This document shows, piece after piece, positions 39,857 to 48,253 of a stretch of 64,000 bases of DNA. The translations under genes were made by a program, and so were the position numbers. The stretch comes from Acidimicrobiia bacterium. GTDB lineage: Bacteria > Actinomycetota > Acidimicrobiia > IMCC26256 > JAOSJM01. The notes beneath the pieces are model-generated. The model was not told the origin of the DNA, searched no databases, and saw only the letters and a program-made list of their open reading frames with translations. Every line of letters starts with the position of its first letter. Position 1 is the first letter of the stretch. The stretch lies in contig JAOSJM010000001.1 of the NCBI GenBank assembly GCA_027494165.1, positions 744,001 through 808,000 on the forward strand, read 5' to 3'.

Positions 39857-41434
39857 ATGGGGTTCCTCGACCGGTTCCGCCGGAGGCCGCCCGGCGCTCC
39901 GGGACCGGCGACGGTGGCGCCCCCGGTTCCGCCGACGGAGGTGGTGCCGGAAGCAGCGACGACGGGTGGTCCGGACCTGGAGCGGCTCGCCGGGGGCGCC
40001 GACCGGGTCGCGGTCGTCGATTGCGAGACGACGGGCGTCTACAACACCGATCGGATCGTGGAGCTGGCGATCGTCACGGTCGGGCTCGACGGCACGATCA
40101 CCGAGGTCTGGGAGACGCTGGTTCAGCCACGCCGGGACGTCGGACCGACCCACATCCACGGGCTCACCGCGGAGGCCCTGCGAGACGCGCCGCTGTTCGC
40201 CGACGTCGCAGGCGATGTGGCGATCCGGTTGCATGGTGCGTGCGTGGCCGCCCACAACTTGCCGTTCGATCTCCGGATGATCGGCGGCGAGTTCGGCCGC
40301 CTCGACGCCGAGCTCACGATCCTGGGCGGGATCGACACGCTGCAGGCGACGGGGTGTCGGCTCGGGGTGGCATGCCAGACCTACGGCGTTGGCCTCGCCA
40401 ACGCGCACAGCGCCGCGGCCGACGCGACGGCCACGGCTCAGCTGCTGCTGTGCGTCGCGGCGACGTGCGAGCCGGGTGCCCCAGCCGCGGCTCCGACCGG
40501 GCTCTTGCGCTCGGGGAGGGTGCTGCGCCGAGCCGATGCCGTGTGGGCCACGATCCCGGACCCGCCCTACCTCGCGGTCCTCGCGGCCAGGCTCGACCAT
40601 GCGGGGCTGGAAGCGGGCATCGTCGCGTACCTCGAGTTGGTGGAGCGGGCCGTGGCCGACCTGCATCTCGACGCCGACGAACGGACTCAGCTCACCGCGC
40701 TCGCCGACGATCTCGGGCTCACCGCGGCCCAGCGCGCCCAGGCCCACCGACGGTTCGTGAACGACCTCGTCGACGTCGCGCTCGACGACGGTGTGGTCAC
40801 CGACGACGAACTCGACGCGCTCTTGCGGGTCGCCTCGGCGCTGGACGTCGACGCCGCCAACGTGAGGGATCGAGTCCGTGGAGCGATCGCTCGGCCTGCC
40901 ACGGTCACGATCTCGCCGGGGATGACCGCCGTGTTCACCGGCGACGACCCGGACCGGAGCCGCGCGGAGCTCACTGCCCACGCCGAGGACCTCGGCCTGG
41001 CCGTCGGCCACGGAGTGACCAAGGCGACGGACCTGCTGGTCGCCTACGACACCGCCTCGAACAGCGGCAAAGCCACGAAGGCTCGCTCCTATGGTGTTCC
41101 GGTCGTGTCGACGGCGGTCTTCGCGACCGCGACCGCTGGTGCCGCAGTCGAGGCCGAGGGCCGCAGCGTGGAGGCGCGCAAGGTCGTCACCTGCCCCGAC
41201 TGCCACGCGACGTGGACCGTCTCCGCACGGTCCGGGGAGCGCACGACGAAACGCTGCACCGACTGCAGCACCTCCCCGCCCGTGACCCAGCGCACGGCAC
41301 CGGCGACCGCTGCTCCGGCCCGGCCGACCCTCGAGGAGCTGACCTGCGCCCGATGCGCCCAGACCTGGACCCGGGAACGAGTACGGGGACGGAAGCCGCG
41401 CCTCTGCCCGACGTGCGCGAACGTCGCTCCCTGA
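39857..41434 (+). CDS. DEDDh exonuclease fused to TerB-like and BRCT domains
   Basis: A 525-aa multidomain protein. Residues about 55-215 are a DnaQ-type 3'-5' exonuclease (VAVVDCETTGVYNTDRIVEL, THIHGLT, AAHNLPFD, NAHSAAADATAT). A helical TerB-like segment follows (VNDLVDVALDDGVVTDDELD), then a BRCT domain (VFTGDDPDRSRAELTAHAED, SGKATKARSYGVPVVS), and two CxxC zinc ribbons at the end (CPDCHATW, CARCAQTW). BRCT-carrying DnaQ homologues process DNA ends. ATG 39857 follows GGGGAGGTG. It may act on element DNA during transfer or repair. Confidence 0.82.
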   Translation: MGFLDRFRRRPPGAPGPATVAPPVPPTEVVPEAATTGGPDLERLAGGADRVAVVDCETTGVYNTDRIVELAIVTVGLDGTITEVWETLVQPRRDVGPTHIHGLTAEALRDAPLFADVAGDVAIRLHGACVAAHNLPFDLRMIGGEFGRLDAELTILGGIDTLQATGCRLGVACQTYGVGLANAHSAAADATATAQLLLCVAATCEPGAPAAAPTGLLRSGRVLRRADAVWATIPDPPYLAVLAARLDHAGLEAGIVAYLELVERAVADLHLDADERTQLTALADDLGLTAAQRAQAHRRFVNDLVDVALDDGVVTDDELDALLRVASALDVDAANVRDRVRGAIARPATVTISPGMTAVFTGDDPDRSRAELTAHAEDLGLAVGHGVTKATDLLVAYDTASNSGKATKARSYGVPVVSTAVFATATAGAAVEAEGRSVEARKVVTCPDCHATWTVSARSGERTTKRCTDCSTSPPVTQRTAPATAAPARPTLEELTCARCAQTWTRERVRGRKPRLCPTCANVAP

Positions 41435-41471
41435 GCCTCCTCGCCGGGGTCGAACCGGCCAGAATGTGGAC

Positions 41472-42622
41472 ATGCCCGTGGTGCGCGCCCCGGTGAATCC
41501 CCGCCTGATCGCTTGGGCCATCGAGCGGTCCGGCACTTCGGCCGGCGATCTGGCGCGGCGGTTCCCCAAGATCGAGGAGTGGGAGCGCGGAGAGCGCGAG
41601 CCGACCCTTCGCCAGCTCGAGGACTTCGCTCGCGCGACGCGCACTCCGATCGGGATGCTCTTCCTGGACGAGCCGCCCGAGGACGAGGTTCCGATTCCCG
41701 ACTTCCGGACCATGGGAGATGCTCGGCCGTCGCGACCGAGCCCCGACCTCTTGGACACCATCTTCCAGTGCCAGCAGCGCCAGGACTGGTACCGCTCCTA
41801 TGCCCGGCTGAACCAGGCGCGCCCTGTCGACTTCGTCGGTTCCCTCTCCCTCTCGACGGATGTGGTCGACGCGGCGACGGGGTTCGCGACGCGTTGGAGT
41901 TCGAGGTGGACGGCCGCGGGTCCACGTTCATGGACGCCATTCGAACCCTCGTCGAAGGTGCCGAGAACCTCGGTGTTCTCGTGATGGTGAGCGGTGTCGT
42001 CGGGAGCAACACGCATCGGAAGCTCGACCCGCGCGAGTTCAGAGGGTTCGCTCTCGTGGACGAGCTCGCGCCGCTGATCTTCGTGAACGGTGCCGACACG
42101 AAGGCGGCGCAGCTCTTCACCATCGCGCACGAGCTGACGCATCTCTGGCTCGGGCAGTCGGCTCTGTCCGACGCCGACCTGACGACTCGGCCGACGGTGG
42201 ACGTGGAGCGGTGGTGCAACCAGGTGGCGGCGGAGATCCTGGTTCCGCTGGAGACCTTGCACGACGAGTACCGCCCGGACGCCGACCTGACCGAGGAGAT
42301 CACGCGCCTGGGGCGGACGTTCAAGGCGAGCACCCTCGTCATCCTGCGGCGGGTTTACGACGACGGCCGTCTGTCGTGGGACGACTACCGAGCTGCGTAC
42401 CGCACCGAGCTCGAGCGGTTGCTCGATCTCCTGGGAGAACGTGCAACCGGTGGCGGCAACTTCTACAACACCCAGCCGGTGCGGACGAGTCGACGATTCA
42501 CGCGCGCGGTGATCGCAGACACCCTGGAAGGTCGCACGCTCTACACCGACGCCTTCGGGATGCTCGGCTTCAAGAAGGTGGCGACGTTCAACGAGATGGC
42601 GGCCCGCCTGGGGCTGGGCTGA
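41472..42622 (+). CDS. XRE-HTH plus ImmA/IrrE-type metallopeptidase, frameshifted
   Basis: About 383 aa after restoring one G to the run 41879-41882. The N-terminal region is helix-turn-helix-like (SGTSAGDLARRFPKIEEWER, LRQLEDFARATRTPIGMLFL). The C-terminal half is an ImmA/IrrE zinc peptidase with LFTIAHELTHLWLG (HExxH) and VERWCNQVAAEILVP. These proteins cleave repressors or act as antitoxin in COG2856 modules. Three bases separate it from the DUF4411 gene, a common toxin-antitoxin arrangement. Confidence 0.83.
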
Positions 42623-42624
42623 CG

Positions 42625-43116
42625 ATGTACCTCCTCGACGCCGATGTGTTCGTACAGGCGAAGAACCTCCACTACGGGTTCGACTTCTGTCCGGCCTTCT
42701 GGGACTGGATCGACGATCAGCAGCGGCTCGGCTCTGTGCGAAGCATCGAGAAGGTGCAGGAAGAGCTCGTCGCGGGCGGAGACGAGCTGGCCGACTGGGC
42801 GCAGCAACGGGGCACCGAGCTCTTCCTTCGACCCGACGGCGCGGTCCTGCCAAGCCTTCGTGCGGTCAGCGCGTGGGCGAGCGGTGGCGGGTACGAGCCG
42901 GCTGCCGTGACCATCTTCTTGCAGGCCGCCGACTACTACCTCGTCTCGCATGCCCACGCGACCGGTGCCGTCGTGGTCACCCACGAGGTGCCCTCGGAAT
43001 CGGTCAGGAAGATCAAGATCCCCGATGCATGCATCGGTCTCGACGTCAGGTGCATCACACCGTTTCAGATGCTCCGCACCGAGGGCGCCAGGTTCGTGCT
43101 GCCGCCCGCCGCGTGA
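42625..43116 (+). CDS. DUF4411/PIN-like protein (probable toxin)
   Basis: A 163-aa PIN-like protein starting MYLLDADVFVQAKNLHYG, where the early Asp is the first acidic residue of PIN RNases; SIEKVQEELVAGGDELADW carries the second, and VVVTHEVPSE then KIKIPDACIGL the rest. The family accompanies ImmA-type antitoxins. Expected role is toxin RNase neutralised by the upstream gene product. Confidence 0.8.
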   Translation: MYLLDADVFVQAKNLHYGFDFCPAFWDWIDDQQRLGSVRSIEKVQEELVAGGDELADWAQQRGTELFLRPDGAVLPSLRAVSAWASGGGYEPAAVTIFLQAADYYLVSHAHATGAVVVTHEVPSESVRKIKIPDACIGLDVRCITPFQMLRTEGARFVLPPAA

Positions 43117-43195
43117 TCAGAGACTCGGTACGACTCGAAACACTCACCTTCTGGTTTCAGCCCGTCGCAGTCGGCGCGACACGGCGCCGAGGGGT

Positions 43196-44446
43196 TCACC
43201 ACGCGTCGGTGATGCTCATCGCGGCCAGGTCGGGGTCGCCGCGGACGCCGACGTACCGCTTGACCGTGAATGACGGATCAGCGTGGCCGAGCTTCTCGGC
43301 GACGACGGCGGGGTCGAGGCCGAGGTCGAACAGCATCCAGCACGCGGCGACGTGACGCAGGTCGTGGGGCGACCACTTCGCCGAGCCCTTCCAGCGCCAT
43401 CCCTTGCCACGCTGCCCGTAACCGGCGGTTCGCTCGAGCGGGCGGGTCATCGGCCAGCCCGCGGCCGCGGCGGCCTTGACCCAAAGGGGTTGGAACGCGG
43501 CGCGTCGCATGATCCCTCCGCCGCGACCCGGGAAGAGCGGGCCGGAGCCACCGACCTCGGATCGGCGCCGCTCGACGTGCTCGCCAAGGTCGTCAACGAG
43601 GCTCTTCGGGAAGATCGTCGTGCGGACCTTCCCGTTCTTCGGCGGCTTGATCCTCGGGCCGCCCCGCTGACCCTGCTCCACCGCTCTGCGCACGTGAACC
43701 ACCCGAGGATCGAAGCCGATGTCGTCGACCTGGAGCGCCACGAGCTCACCCCAGCGGATGCCGGCCCGTTGCTTGAGCCGCATGGCCAGCGCCCACATCG
43801 GTTCGCCGAGCTGCTCCATGGCGGCGACGAGCGTGGCGCACTCCTCGTCGGTCGGAAGCGATGCCCGGGGCACGTAGACGGAGTGCTCGCCCTGGACCGT
43901 CGCGCGGCGGGAGTACCCGACCATCCACATCGGGTCCTCGCTGTGCGAGGTCAGCCAGCGCAACCGACGGGCATGGGTGACCAACGCCCGCATGGCCGCG
44001 CCGACGTCCTGCACCAGCGCATCCGACCGGCCCGCGGCACGCACTGCGGCGAGCACGGCCATCGAGTCCGCTGGTGTCCATTGCGTGACGTGGAGCGCGC
44101 CGAGGTGGGGGAGGACCCAGCGGCGGAGCACGTACTCCTGCTTCTCCCGGTACCGCAGCGACAGCCCCGCCAGGTGGTCGGCCGAGTAGCACTGGGCGAG
44201 GTGGTCGATCGTCCGTGGCGCCTCTGTCCGTGGATCGCGGATGGGGGCCGAGTGCGCGAGGAGCTGTTCGAACTCGCGTGCCTTCGCGCGTGCCCGCTCC
44301 TCGGTCGTGACCTTGGCGAAGATCCGCTCACCTGACGCGGGATCGGACGTGACGATCCGGTATCGAGCCTCGCCGCTGCTGGGCGCGTGGATGCGGGTGC
44401 CGTGCTCGAACTGGGCGAGCGGCTTCTTGCGGTACCGACGGGCCAT
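43196..44446 (-). CDS. Tyrosine recombinase/integrase of unit 1
   Basis: A 416-aa phage-type integrase with N-terminal SAM-like core-binding domain and catalytic domain: first Arg in RAGIRWGELVALQVDD, HDLRHVAACWMLFDLG (His, Arg), LGHADPSFTVKRYVGV with the nucleophilic Tyr. It reads away from the right tRNA repeat, about 160 bp distant, the typical position for a tRNA-targeting integrase. No excisionase gene is obvious in the unit. Confidence 0.93.
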   Translation of the reverse strand: MARRYRKKPLAQFEHGTRIHAPSSGEARYRIVTSDPASGERIFAKVTTEERARAKAREFEQLLAHSAPIRDPRTEAPRTIDHLAQCYSADHLAGLSLRYREKQEYVLRRWVLPHLGALHVTQWTPADSMAVLAAVRAAGRSDALVQDVGAAMRALVTHARRLRWLTSHSEDPMWMVGYSRRATVQGEHSVYVPRASLPTDEECATLVAAMEQLGEPMWALAMRLKQRAGIRWGELVALQVDDIGFDPRVVHVRRAVEQGQRGGPRIKPPKNGKVRTTIFPKSLVDDLGEHVERRRSEVGGSGPLFPGRGGGIMRRAAFQPLWVKAAAAAGWPMTRPLERTAGYGQRGKGWRWKGSAKWSPHDLRHVAACWMLFDLGLDPAVVAEKLGHADPSFTVKRYVGVRGDPDLAAMSITDAW

Positions 44447-44554
44447 GACGGGACGCCACCTCGTGGGACGCAGCGCGATGCGCTGCTACGGATGGCCGCC
44501 GTCGGCAACGTGTGCCCGGGATTGTGCCCGGCGAGCGATGGCACTACCTGGAAT

Positions 44555-44569
44555 CCTTGTACCACAAGG
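44555..44569. promoter_or_regulatory. Inverted repeat between integrase gene and attR
   Basis: CCTTGT-acc-ACAAGG is a perfect 6-bp dyad located beside arm-like words at 44509-44529. It lies between the integrase start and the attachment repeat, so it could bind integrase, an excisionase or a repressor. Confidence 0.4.
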
Positions 44570-44604
44570 GTGAGCGGGCGAGAAGAGGTCGGTTCAGCTC
44601 CTCG

Positions 44605-44649
44605 TTGCCAAGGTGAGGGTCGCGGGTTCGAATCCCGTCGTCCGCTCCA
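44605..44649 (+). repeat. att repeat 2 (junction of units 1 and 2)
   Basis: A perfect 45-nt copy of the tRNA-Gly 3' end from the anticodon loop to CCA. It is the right end of unit 1 and the left attachment site of unit 2, whose left-end sequence resembles that of unit 1 at 35160-35320. Confidence 0.9.
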
Positions 44650-44650
44650 T

Positions 44651-44679
44651 CGAGACCCCCTGCTGCGCAGGGGGTCTCG
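44651..44679 (+). terminator. Hairpin after att repeat 2
   Basis: CGAGACCCCCTGC-tgc-GCAGGGGGTCTCG is a 13-bp perfect stem with a 3-nt loop. It closely resembles the hairpin after the intact tRNA-Gly, so both element left ends appear built to provide a terminator to the tRNA they interrupt. Confidence 0.65.
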
Positions 44680-44776
44680 TGCGCTCTGAGCTGGGGATTC
44701 GCGGGTCGAGTGAGGGTCATCGTCGTACCGGGCCGTGCCAGCCTGTGTGACCTCGTCACAGCCCGTGCCACCACTT

Positions 44777-44808
44777 CTCGTGCCCAGATCGTGCCTGGAA
44801 TTGTGCCC
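44777..44808 (+). repeat. Arm-type direct repeats, left end of unit 2
   Basis: TCGTGCCC, TCGTGCCT and TTGTGCCC are spaced 11-12 bp, matching the array at 35283-35313 in order, spacing and flanking words (CCACCA before, AC.GGAC after). They are likely integrase arm sites of unit 2. Confidence 0.55.
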
Positions 44809-44945
44809 ACCGGACTGCACCTAGCCGCGGTCGGCCGATGGGGTGCCACCGAGGTGCTGGCCGAGCGGCTCGACGGCCAGGTCTAGGCGACGCCGGGAGT
44901 GCCGTCGCCCGCGTTTCTTGGCGGCGCGTGCTGGTGGCCTCCTCG

Positions 44946-45185
44946 TCAGGGCTCACCTTGCTGAGCAGCCACCCGGATCCACCGACGCAGCAGATCGGTG
45001 ATGAAGTCCCGTTGATCATCGAGGCTCCACTCGGGCGCGTGCTTCTCGAACGCGTGCCGGCCGCCCTGAAGGCGTGGAAGGTTGCAGGCGGAACGTCGTA
45101 GGCGCTTCTGATTATCAACCGTGACTCCGAGCGCGACCTCTAGCGGCTTCAGGTCCTCGGGGACGTCCCGTGAGGTGGTGTAGCT
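44946..45185 (-). pseudogene. Coding remnant of unknown function
   Basis: One minus frame reads convincingly as protein: EDLKPLEVALGVTVDNQKRL, NLPRLQGGRHAFEKHAPEW and QRDFITDLLRRWIRVAAQQG before a stop at 44946. Upstream, a different frame continues the sense (NRWTLYAELHHLT near 45190), so a frameshift or decay separates it from any start. I recognise no family. It overlaps no other plausible gene. Confidence 0.35.
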
Positions 45186-45334
45186 CGGCGTAGAGGGTCC
45201 ACCTGTTGGCGGGCCACCGGCGTGAGGCTCGGCGTGACCTTGCCGGGTTCACGAAGGAGATCACGCCGGTGACCCTCAGCCAGTCTGACCTGTTGGAGCT
45301 GCTCGATGCGCTGCGTCCGGGGCGGGTGTTCGCC

Positions 45335-45352
45335 GTTCGGGTATTTCCGAAC
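45335..45352 (+). promoter_or_regulatory. Operator-like inverted repeat of the AbiE-like operon
   Basis: GTTCGG-gtattt-CCGAAC is a perfect dyad 27 bp before the first gene, followed by another GAACA half-site and a TATGCT -10-like hexamer. AbiEi antitoxins autorepress by binding inverted repeats in their promoter, so this is the expected site. Confidence 0.55.
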
Positions 45353-45378
45353 ACCGAACAGCGGGCTATGCTCGGGTC

Positions 45379-46431
45379 ATGGTGAGGAGCACCTCGCAGC
45401 GGTTGGAGAACGATGCCGTTGCCGCGTTGGTGGAGGCCCTCGAGGAGCTGGGCCTTTCCGCCGAGGGGACCCGCCGGCGGGAGCCCGCGGACGTCGTGCT
45501 GCGGCTCGGCGAGGGCGAGGCGGTGGCAGTCGAGGTCAAGGCGGGCGCGTCGCCGACGCCGGGGCAGATCGAGCGTGCGGTGGGTGCCTCGCGCCGCGGG
45601 CGGGCGGATGCCTGCGTGTACGTGGCCGACCGCTTGTCGGCCGCGGCCCGCCGCGAGCTCGATGCCGCCGGCTGGGGGTGGCTCGATCGGCGTGGGCATC
45701 TGAAGCTGCAGGTCCCTGACCGGGCGGTGGTGATCGATGCCGACGTGCCGGCCGTCGCGCGGCGGGGCGCGAAGGCGCGAGGTCGCTCGGGTGTGCGGGG
45801 CCGCAGCGGTCTCGCCTATGCGGCGGCCGCGCTGCTGCGATCGGACGAAGCGCCGTCGGTCCGAAGGGTTGCGGCGTGGGCCGGTTTGGCGCCGTCGTCG
45901 GTGTCGGAGGCGAAGCAGGCGCTCGAGATGGCCTCGTTGGTGCGCGGCGACGGGCGAGCACTCGTGCCGGAGCTGTTCTGGGCGGTGGCCGAGGTGTGGG
46001 GGCCGGAGGTCGTGCCGGTGGCCCGTTCCCCGCTCCCCGATGTCGGCGGGGTGGGAAGGCTCGACCTCACGCTCGACGACCCCGCGGCGCCGGGCTGGGC
46101 GCTCACCGACACGCTTGCTGCGGCCGCGTGGGGTGCCCCGGTCGTCGCACCCGGCGGCTACCCGCCCGACTTCTACCTTCCGGGCTCGGAGTCCCTTCGG
46201 CGTGCGGTCGTCGTGCTCGGTGAGGCGTCGAGCTTCGAGGAGCGGGGCGCGACCGTCGCCGTCGCGCCGCTGCCGGCGGTCACGGTCCCCCGTTACGACC
46301 GTGGTGTCGAATGGTTGGTGGCCCACCCGCTGTTCGTGGCGTTCGATCTCGCCCGAGACCCGTCGCGAGGGCGCGAGATCCTCGACGGCTGGGAGCCGGA
46401 CGAGCCGGGCGGGTTCCGGCGGGTCTGGTGA
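45379..46431 (+). CDS. AbiEi-like antitoxin/regulator with nuclease-like N-terminus
   Basis: A 350-aa protein. Residues about 25-110 hold ADVVLRLGEGEAVAVEVKAG, which resembles the D-ExK core of PD-(D/E)XK proteins. A winged helix follows (PSVRRVAAWAGLAPSSVSEA, LEMASLVRGDG). The C-terminal region is unfamiliar (RLDLTLDDPAAPGWALTD, GYPPDFYLPGSESL). A nucleotidyltransferase-like gene overlaps its stop, as in AbiE type IV toxin-antitoxin pairs, where the first protein is the DNA-binding antitoxin. The assignment rests on context and helix-turn-helix, not on strong sequence recall. Confidence 0.65.
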   Translation: MVRSTSQRLENDAVAALVEALEELGLSAEGTRRREPADVVLRLGEGEAVAVEVKAGASPTPGQIERAVGASRRGRADACVYVADRLSAAARRELDAAGWGWLDRRGHLKLQVPDRAVVIDADVPAVARRGAKARGRSGVRGRSGLAYAAAALLRSDEAPSVRRVAAWAGLAPSSVSEAKQALEMASLVRGDGRALVPELFWAVAEVWGPEVVPVARSPLPDVGGVGRLDLTLDDPAAPGWALTDTLAAAAWGAPVVAPGGYPPDFYLPGSESLRRAVVVLGEASSFEERGATVAVAPLPAVTVPRYDRGVEWLVAHPLFVAFDLARDPSRGREILDGWEPDEPGGFRRVW

Positions 46432-47231
46432 ACCGATCCGGGCTGATCGTCCTGCGCGGCGACGCGACCGGGACCGTCGCACGGCTGGTCGCAGGCATCG
46501 CGCGCCTGCCCGTGACCATGCCGGCGTACGCACTGGTTGGTGGCGTGGCGGTCATCGCACGCCTCGCCACCGCCCATCGGTCCACCCAGGACGTGGACAC
46601 GGTCGCCTGGTCCGAGGACGGCGGCGCGGATGCTGTGATCCGGCTCCTCGTCGAGGCGGGTGGGACGAAGGTCGCCGATGGTGTGCTCCTCGAGGGTGTC
46701 GAGGTCGACGTCATCGGCGTCGGCGACTTCGAGGCCGCCGACCTCGAAGGGCTCGATACCTCCGACCGGGCGTTCGTCGTCTCCCACCGCTGGGCGCTCG
46801 ACACCGCCGAACCGGTCAGGATCTCCGTCGTCGACGAGCACCACATCGAGCAGGCCGGAGCAGACATGCGGCTGGCCACGCCCGCCGCGCTCGTGGCCAT
46901 GAAGGCCGGCGCCATCCCGCGTCGGCGGGACGAAGGGAGAGCCAAGCGGGCGTCGGATGTATACGACGTCTACCGGCTGCTCCGGGCCCACAACCCCGCC
47001 GGTGCCGTGGCGGGCGCCCTCAGCGAGGCACCACACGGGCTCGCCGCCTGGTGCGCGCGGCAGATCCGCCTGCTGCTCGGCGACGAAGTGGAACGCACCG
47101 CTCGTTGGCTCGCCGTCGACGGCTCACCAGCGATGCAGGCCGTCGCCGCCGACGACTTGCGCGCCGTCGGCGCCCTGCTCATCGAGGACCTGCAACGCAC
47201 CCACCCACAGAGCGGCGACGACACCCGGTAG
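46428..47231 (+). CDS. AbiEii-like nucleotidyltransferase (probable toxin)
   Basis: A 267-aa nucleotidyltransferase-fold protein. ALVGGVAVIARLATAHRSTQ then DVDTVAW matches the GG...HR-x-T-x-DxD pattern of AbiEii/DUF1814 enzymes; VEVDVIGVGDF gives the third acidic residue and VAMKAGAIPRRRDEGRAKRA then DVYDVYRLL the conserved Lys/Arg and Asp. AbiEii toxins modify RNA using NTPs in phage-infected cells. GTG overlaps the upstream stop (GTGA). Confidence 0.8.
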   Translation: MNRSGLIVLRGDATGTVARLVAGIARLPVTMPAYALVGGVAVIARLATAHRSTQDVDTVAWSEDGGADAVIRLLVEAGGTKVADGVLLEGVEVDVIGVGDFEAADLEGLDTSDRAFVVSHRWALDTAEPVRISVVDEHHIEQAGADMRLATPAALVAMKAGAIPRRRDEGRAKRASDVYDVYRLLRAHNPAGAVAGALSEAPHGLAAWCARQIRLLLGDEVERTARWLAVDGSPAMQAVAADDLRAVGALLIEDLQRTHPQSGDDTR

Positions 47232-47375
47232 CTCCGGCGACCCGCCGAACACCGGCCCTGGCCGACATCGTGCCGACACCGTCTGGGGGCAGGAGGTCGC
47301 AAGACGGGGGAGACCAGCGTGGGCGTGCAGTGAGGTCAGCCGAGAGTGGCGCTGGTGCGGTGATCCGATCGCCTG

Positions 47376-47418
47376 GCCAGGGTGAGGGTCGCGGGTTCGA
47401 ATCCCGTCGTCCGCTCCA
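47376..47418 (+). repeat. att repeat 3 (right end of unit 2)
   Basis: 43 nt of the tRNA-Gly 3' end ending in CCA, with a single mismatch (GCCAG for GCCAA). It marks the right junction of unit 2 and the left boundary of the next accessory stretch. Confidence 0.85.
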
Positions 47419-47441
47419 GTCGCCCCGGCGAAGATGCTGGT

Positions 47442-47467
47442 CAGGCCCCCTCTCCGGTGGGGGCCTG
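47442..47467 (+). terminator. Hairpin after att repeat 3
   Basis: CAGGCCCCC-tctccggt-GGGGGCCTG is a 9-bp perfect stem 24 bases after the repeat. Its sequence differs from the two element-type hairpins, so it may be the original chromosomal terminator of the tRNA gene. Confidence 0.5.
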
Positions 47468-47622
47468 CTCGCACCCGGCACCCTGTGATCGGCAGGCGGG
47501 ACGGACGGCCCTGCCGGCGGGTGACCGGAGGAGATCCCGACCGGCTCGTTCTCGTGGGCTCGCACCGAGGCCGCCGATTCTCGAGGACCCCTGGTTCCGC
47601 AACCGACCGCGTGCTCGTTCGC

Positions 47623-47799
47623 CTAATCGTCGAAATGGTCGCCGAGGTCGCCGCGAGTGAGCCGGCGGCGCTTGCCGAGCCAGCGGAGCTCGCTCACCCG
47701 GAAGCGGGAGTCGGGAGGTGCACCGTTCGCCTTGTGGGGCTTGCAGAGCAGGCAGCCGGCGCGGCGGTTCTTGGGCCGGCGGCGCTTGAACTTGGCCAT
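47623..47799 (-). CDS. Small basic CxxC protein
   Basis: A 58-aa very basic protein starting MAKFKRRRPKNRRAGCLLCK with CLLCKPHKANG as the central motif. The ATG follows GGAGAGCTCCC. Small proteins with a basic head and CxxCKP(H/Y)K are widespread in bacteria; they probably bind nucleic acid or zinc. Function unknown. Confidence 0.6.
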   Translation of the reverse strand: MAKFKRRRPKNRRAGCLLCKPHKANGAPPDSRFRVSELRWLGKRRRLTRGDLGDHFDD

Positions 47800-48253
47800 G
47801 GGAGCTCTCCGGTCTCGAACGCCCGGCCGCCCGGGAGGACGCCGGGCCGGACTCGGAGCTCCTCGGCCACGGTGTGATCGTAGGTCCTCTCCCGCGGCTC
47901 GTGACCTCGAGAGCCCGGCCGACGGGGCCGTGAGGTCGCACAGTCGGAGGTGAGGGTCAGGTGGAGAGCTCGGTTCGCCGCCGGCGATCTCGGTGGTGGG
48001 CGCGGGGTCAGCCCCTTGGCGGTAGACAGCGTCACCCGCGCGTCGTCGGTGAGTGACCGATCCCACCGGGCGCGAGGCAGCCGGTGACGCCGCCCGGTTC
48101 GCGACCGGCGAAGATCCGCGATCGGGGCGGACTCGACATCGGCACCGAGCGCGTCGCCGGGAGCGCCACCCAGCGGGCAGACGCGGGTCCGGTCGGCCGT
48201 GGTCGGCTCGATCAGGCCGCCAGGCGCCCGAGCACCGGGCCGAGGTCGCGGGA
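47800..48253. other. No gene recognised
   Basis: A 454-bp gap between two minus-strand genes. The open frames across it translate to low-complexity Arg/Pro-rich text. I see no RNA gene or clear repeat. It may contain the promoter of the small basic protein gene. Confidence 0.4.

Larger units (their letters stand above)
35155..44649. mobile_element. Integrative mobilizable element in tRNA-Gly (unit 1)
   Basis: About 9.5 kb bounded by the 45-nt tRNA-Gly repeats. Gene content: Abi-C family protein, HEPN-like protein, MobF relaxase, DEDDh exonuclease-BRCT protein, ImmA-type protein, DUF4411 protein and a tyrosine integrase next to the right repeat. There is a relaxase but no type IV secretion or coupling gene, so it is probably mobilised by a helper. 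Base composition is somewhat less GC-rich than the flanks (35.4-37.1 kb especially). Confidence 0.85.
44650..47418. mobile_element. Second tRNA-Gly-associated insertion (unit 2)
   Basis: A 2.8-kb segment between tRNA repeats at 44605 and 47376. Its left end (hairpin at 44651, arm-like words at 44777-44808) is homologous to the left end of unit 1, so a related integrase probably placed it. It carries an AbiEi/AbiEii-like pair and a coding remnant but no integrase of its own; it is either a deleted relative or a passenger element using the neighbour's integrase. Confidence 0.7.

Noticed and set aside
44544..44849. Minus-strand open frame containing DGIRTRDPH-type text over att repeat 2 (and similar frames at 43951-44820 and 47124-47565)
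   Set aside because: This text is the antisense translation of the tRNA-Gly 3' end, a well-known spurious ORF; it is explained by the attachment repeat.
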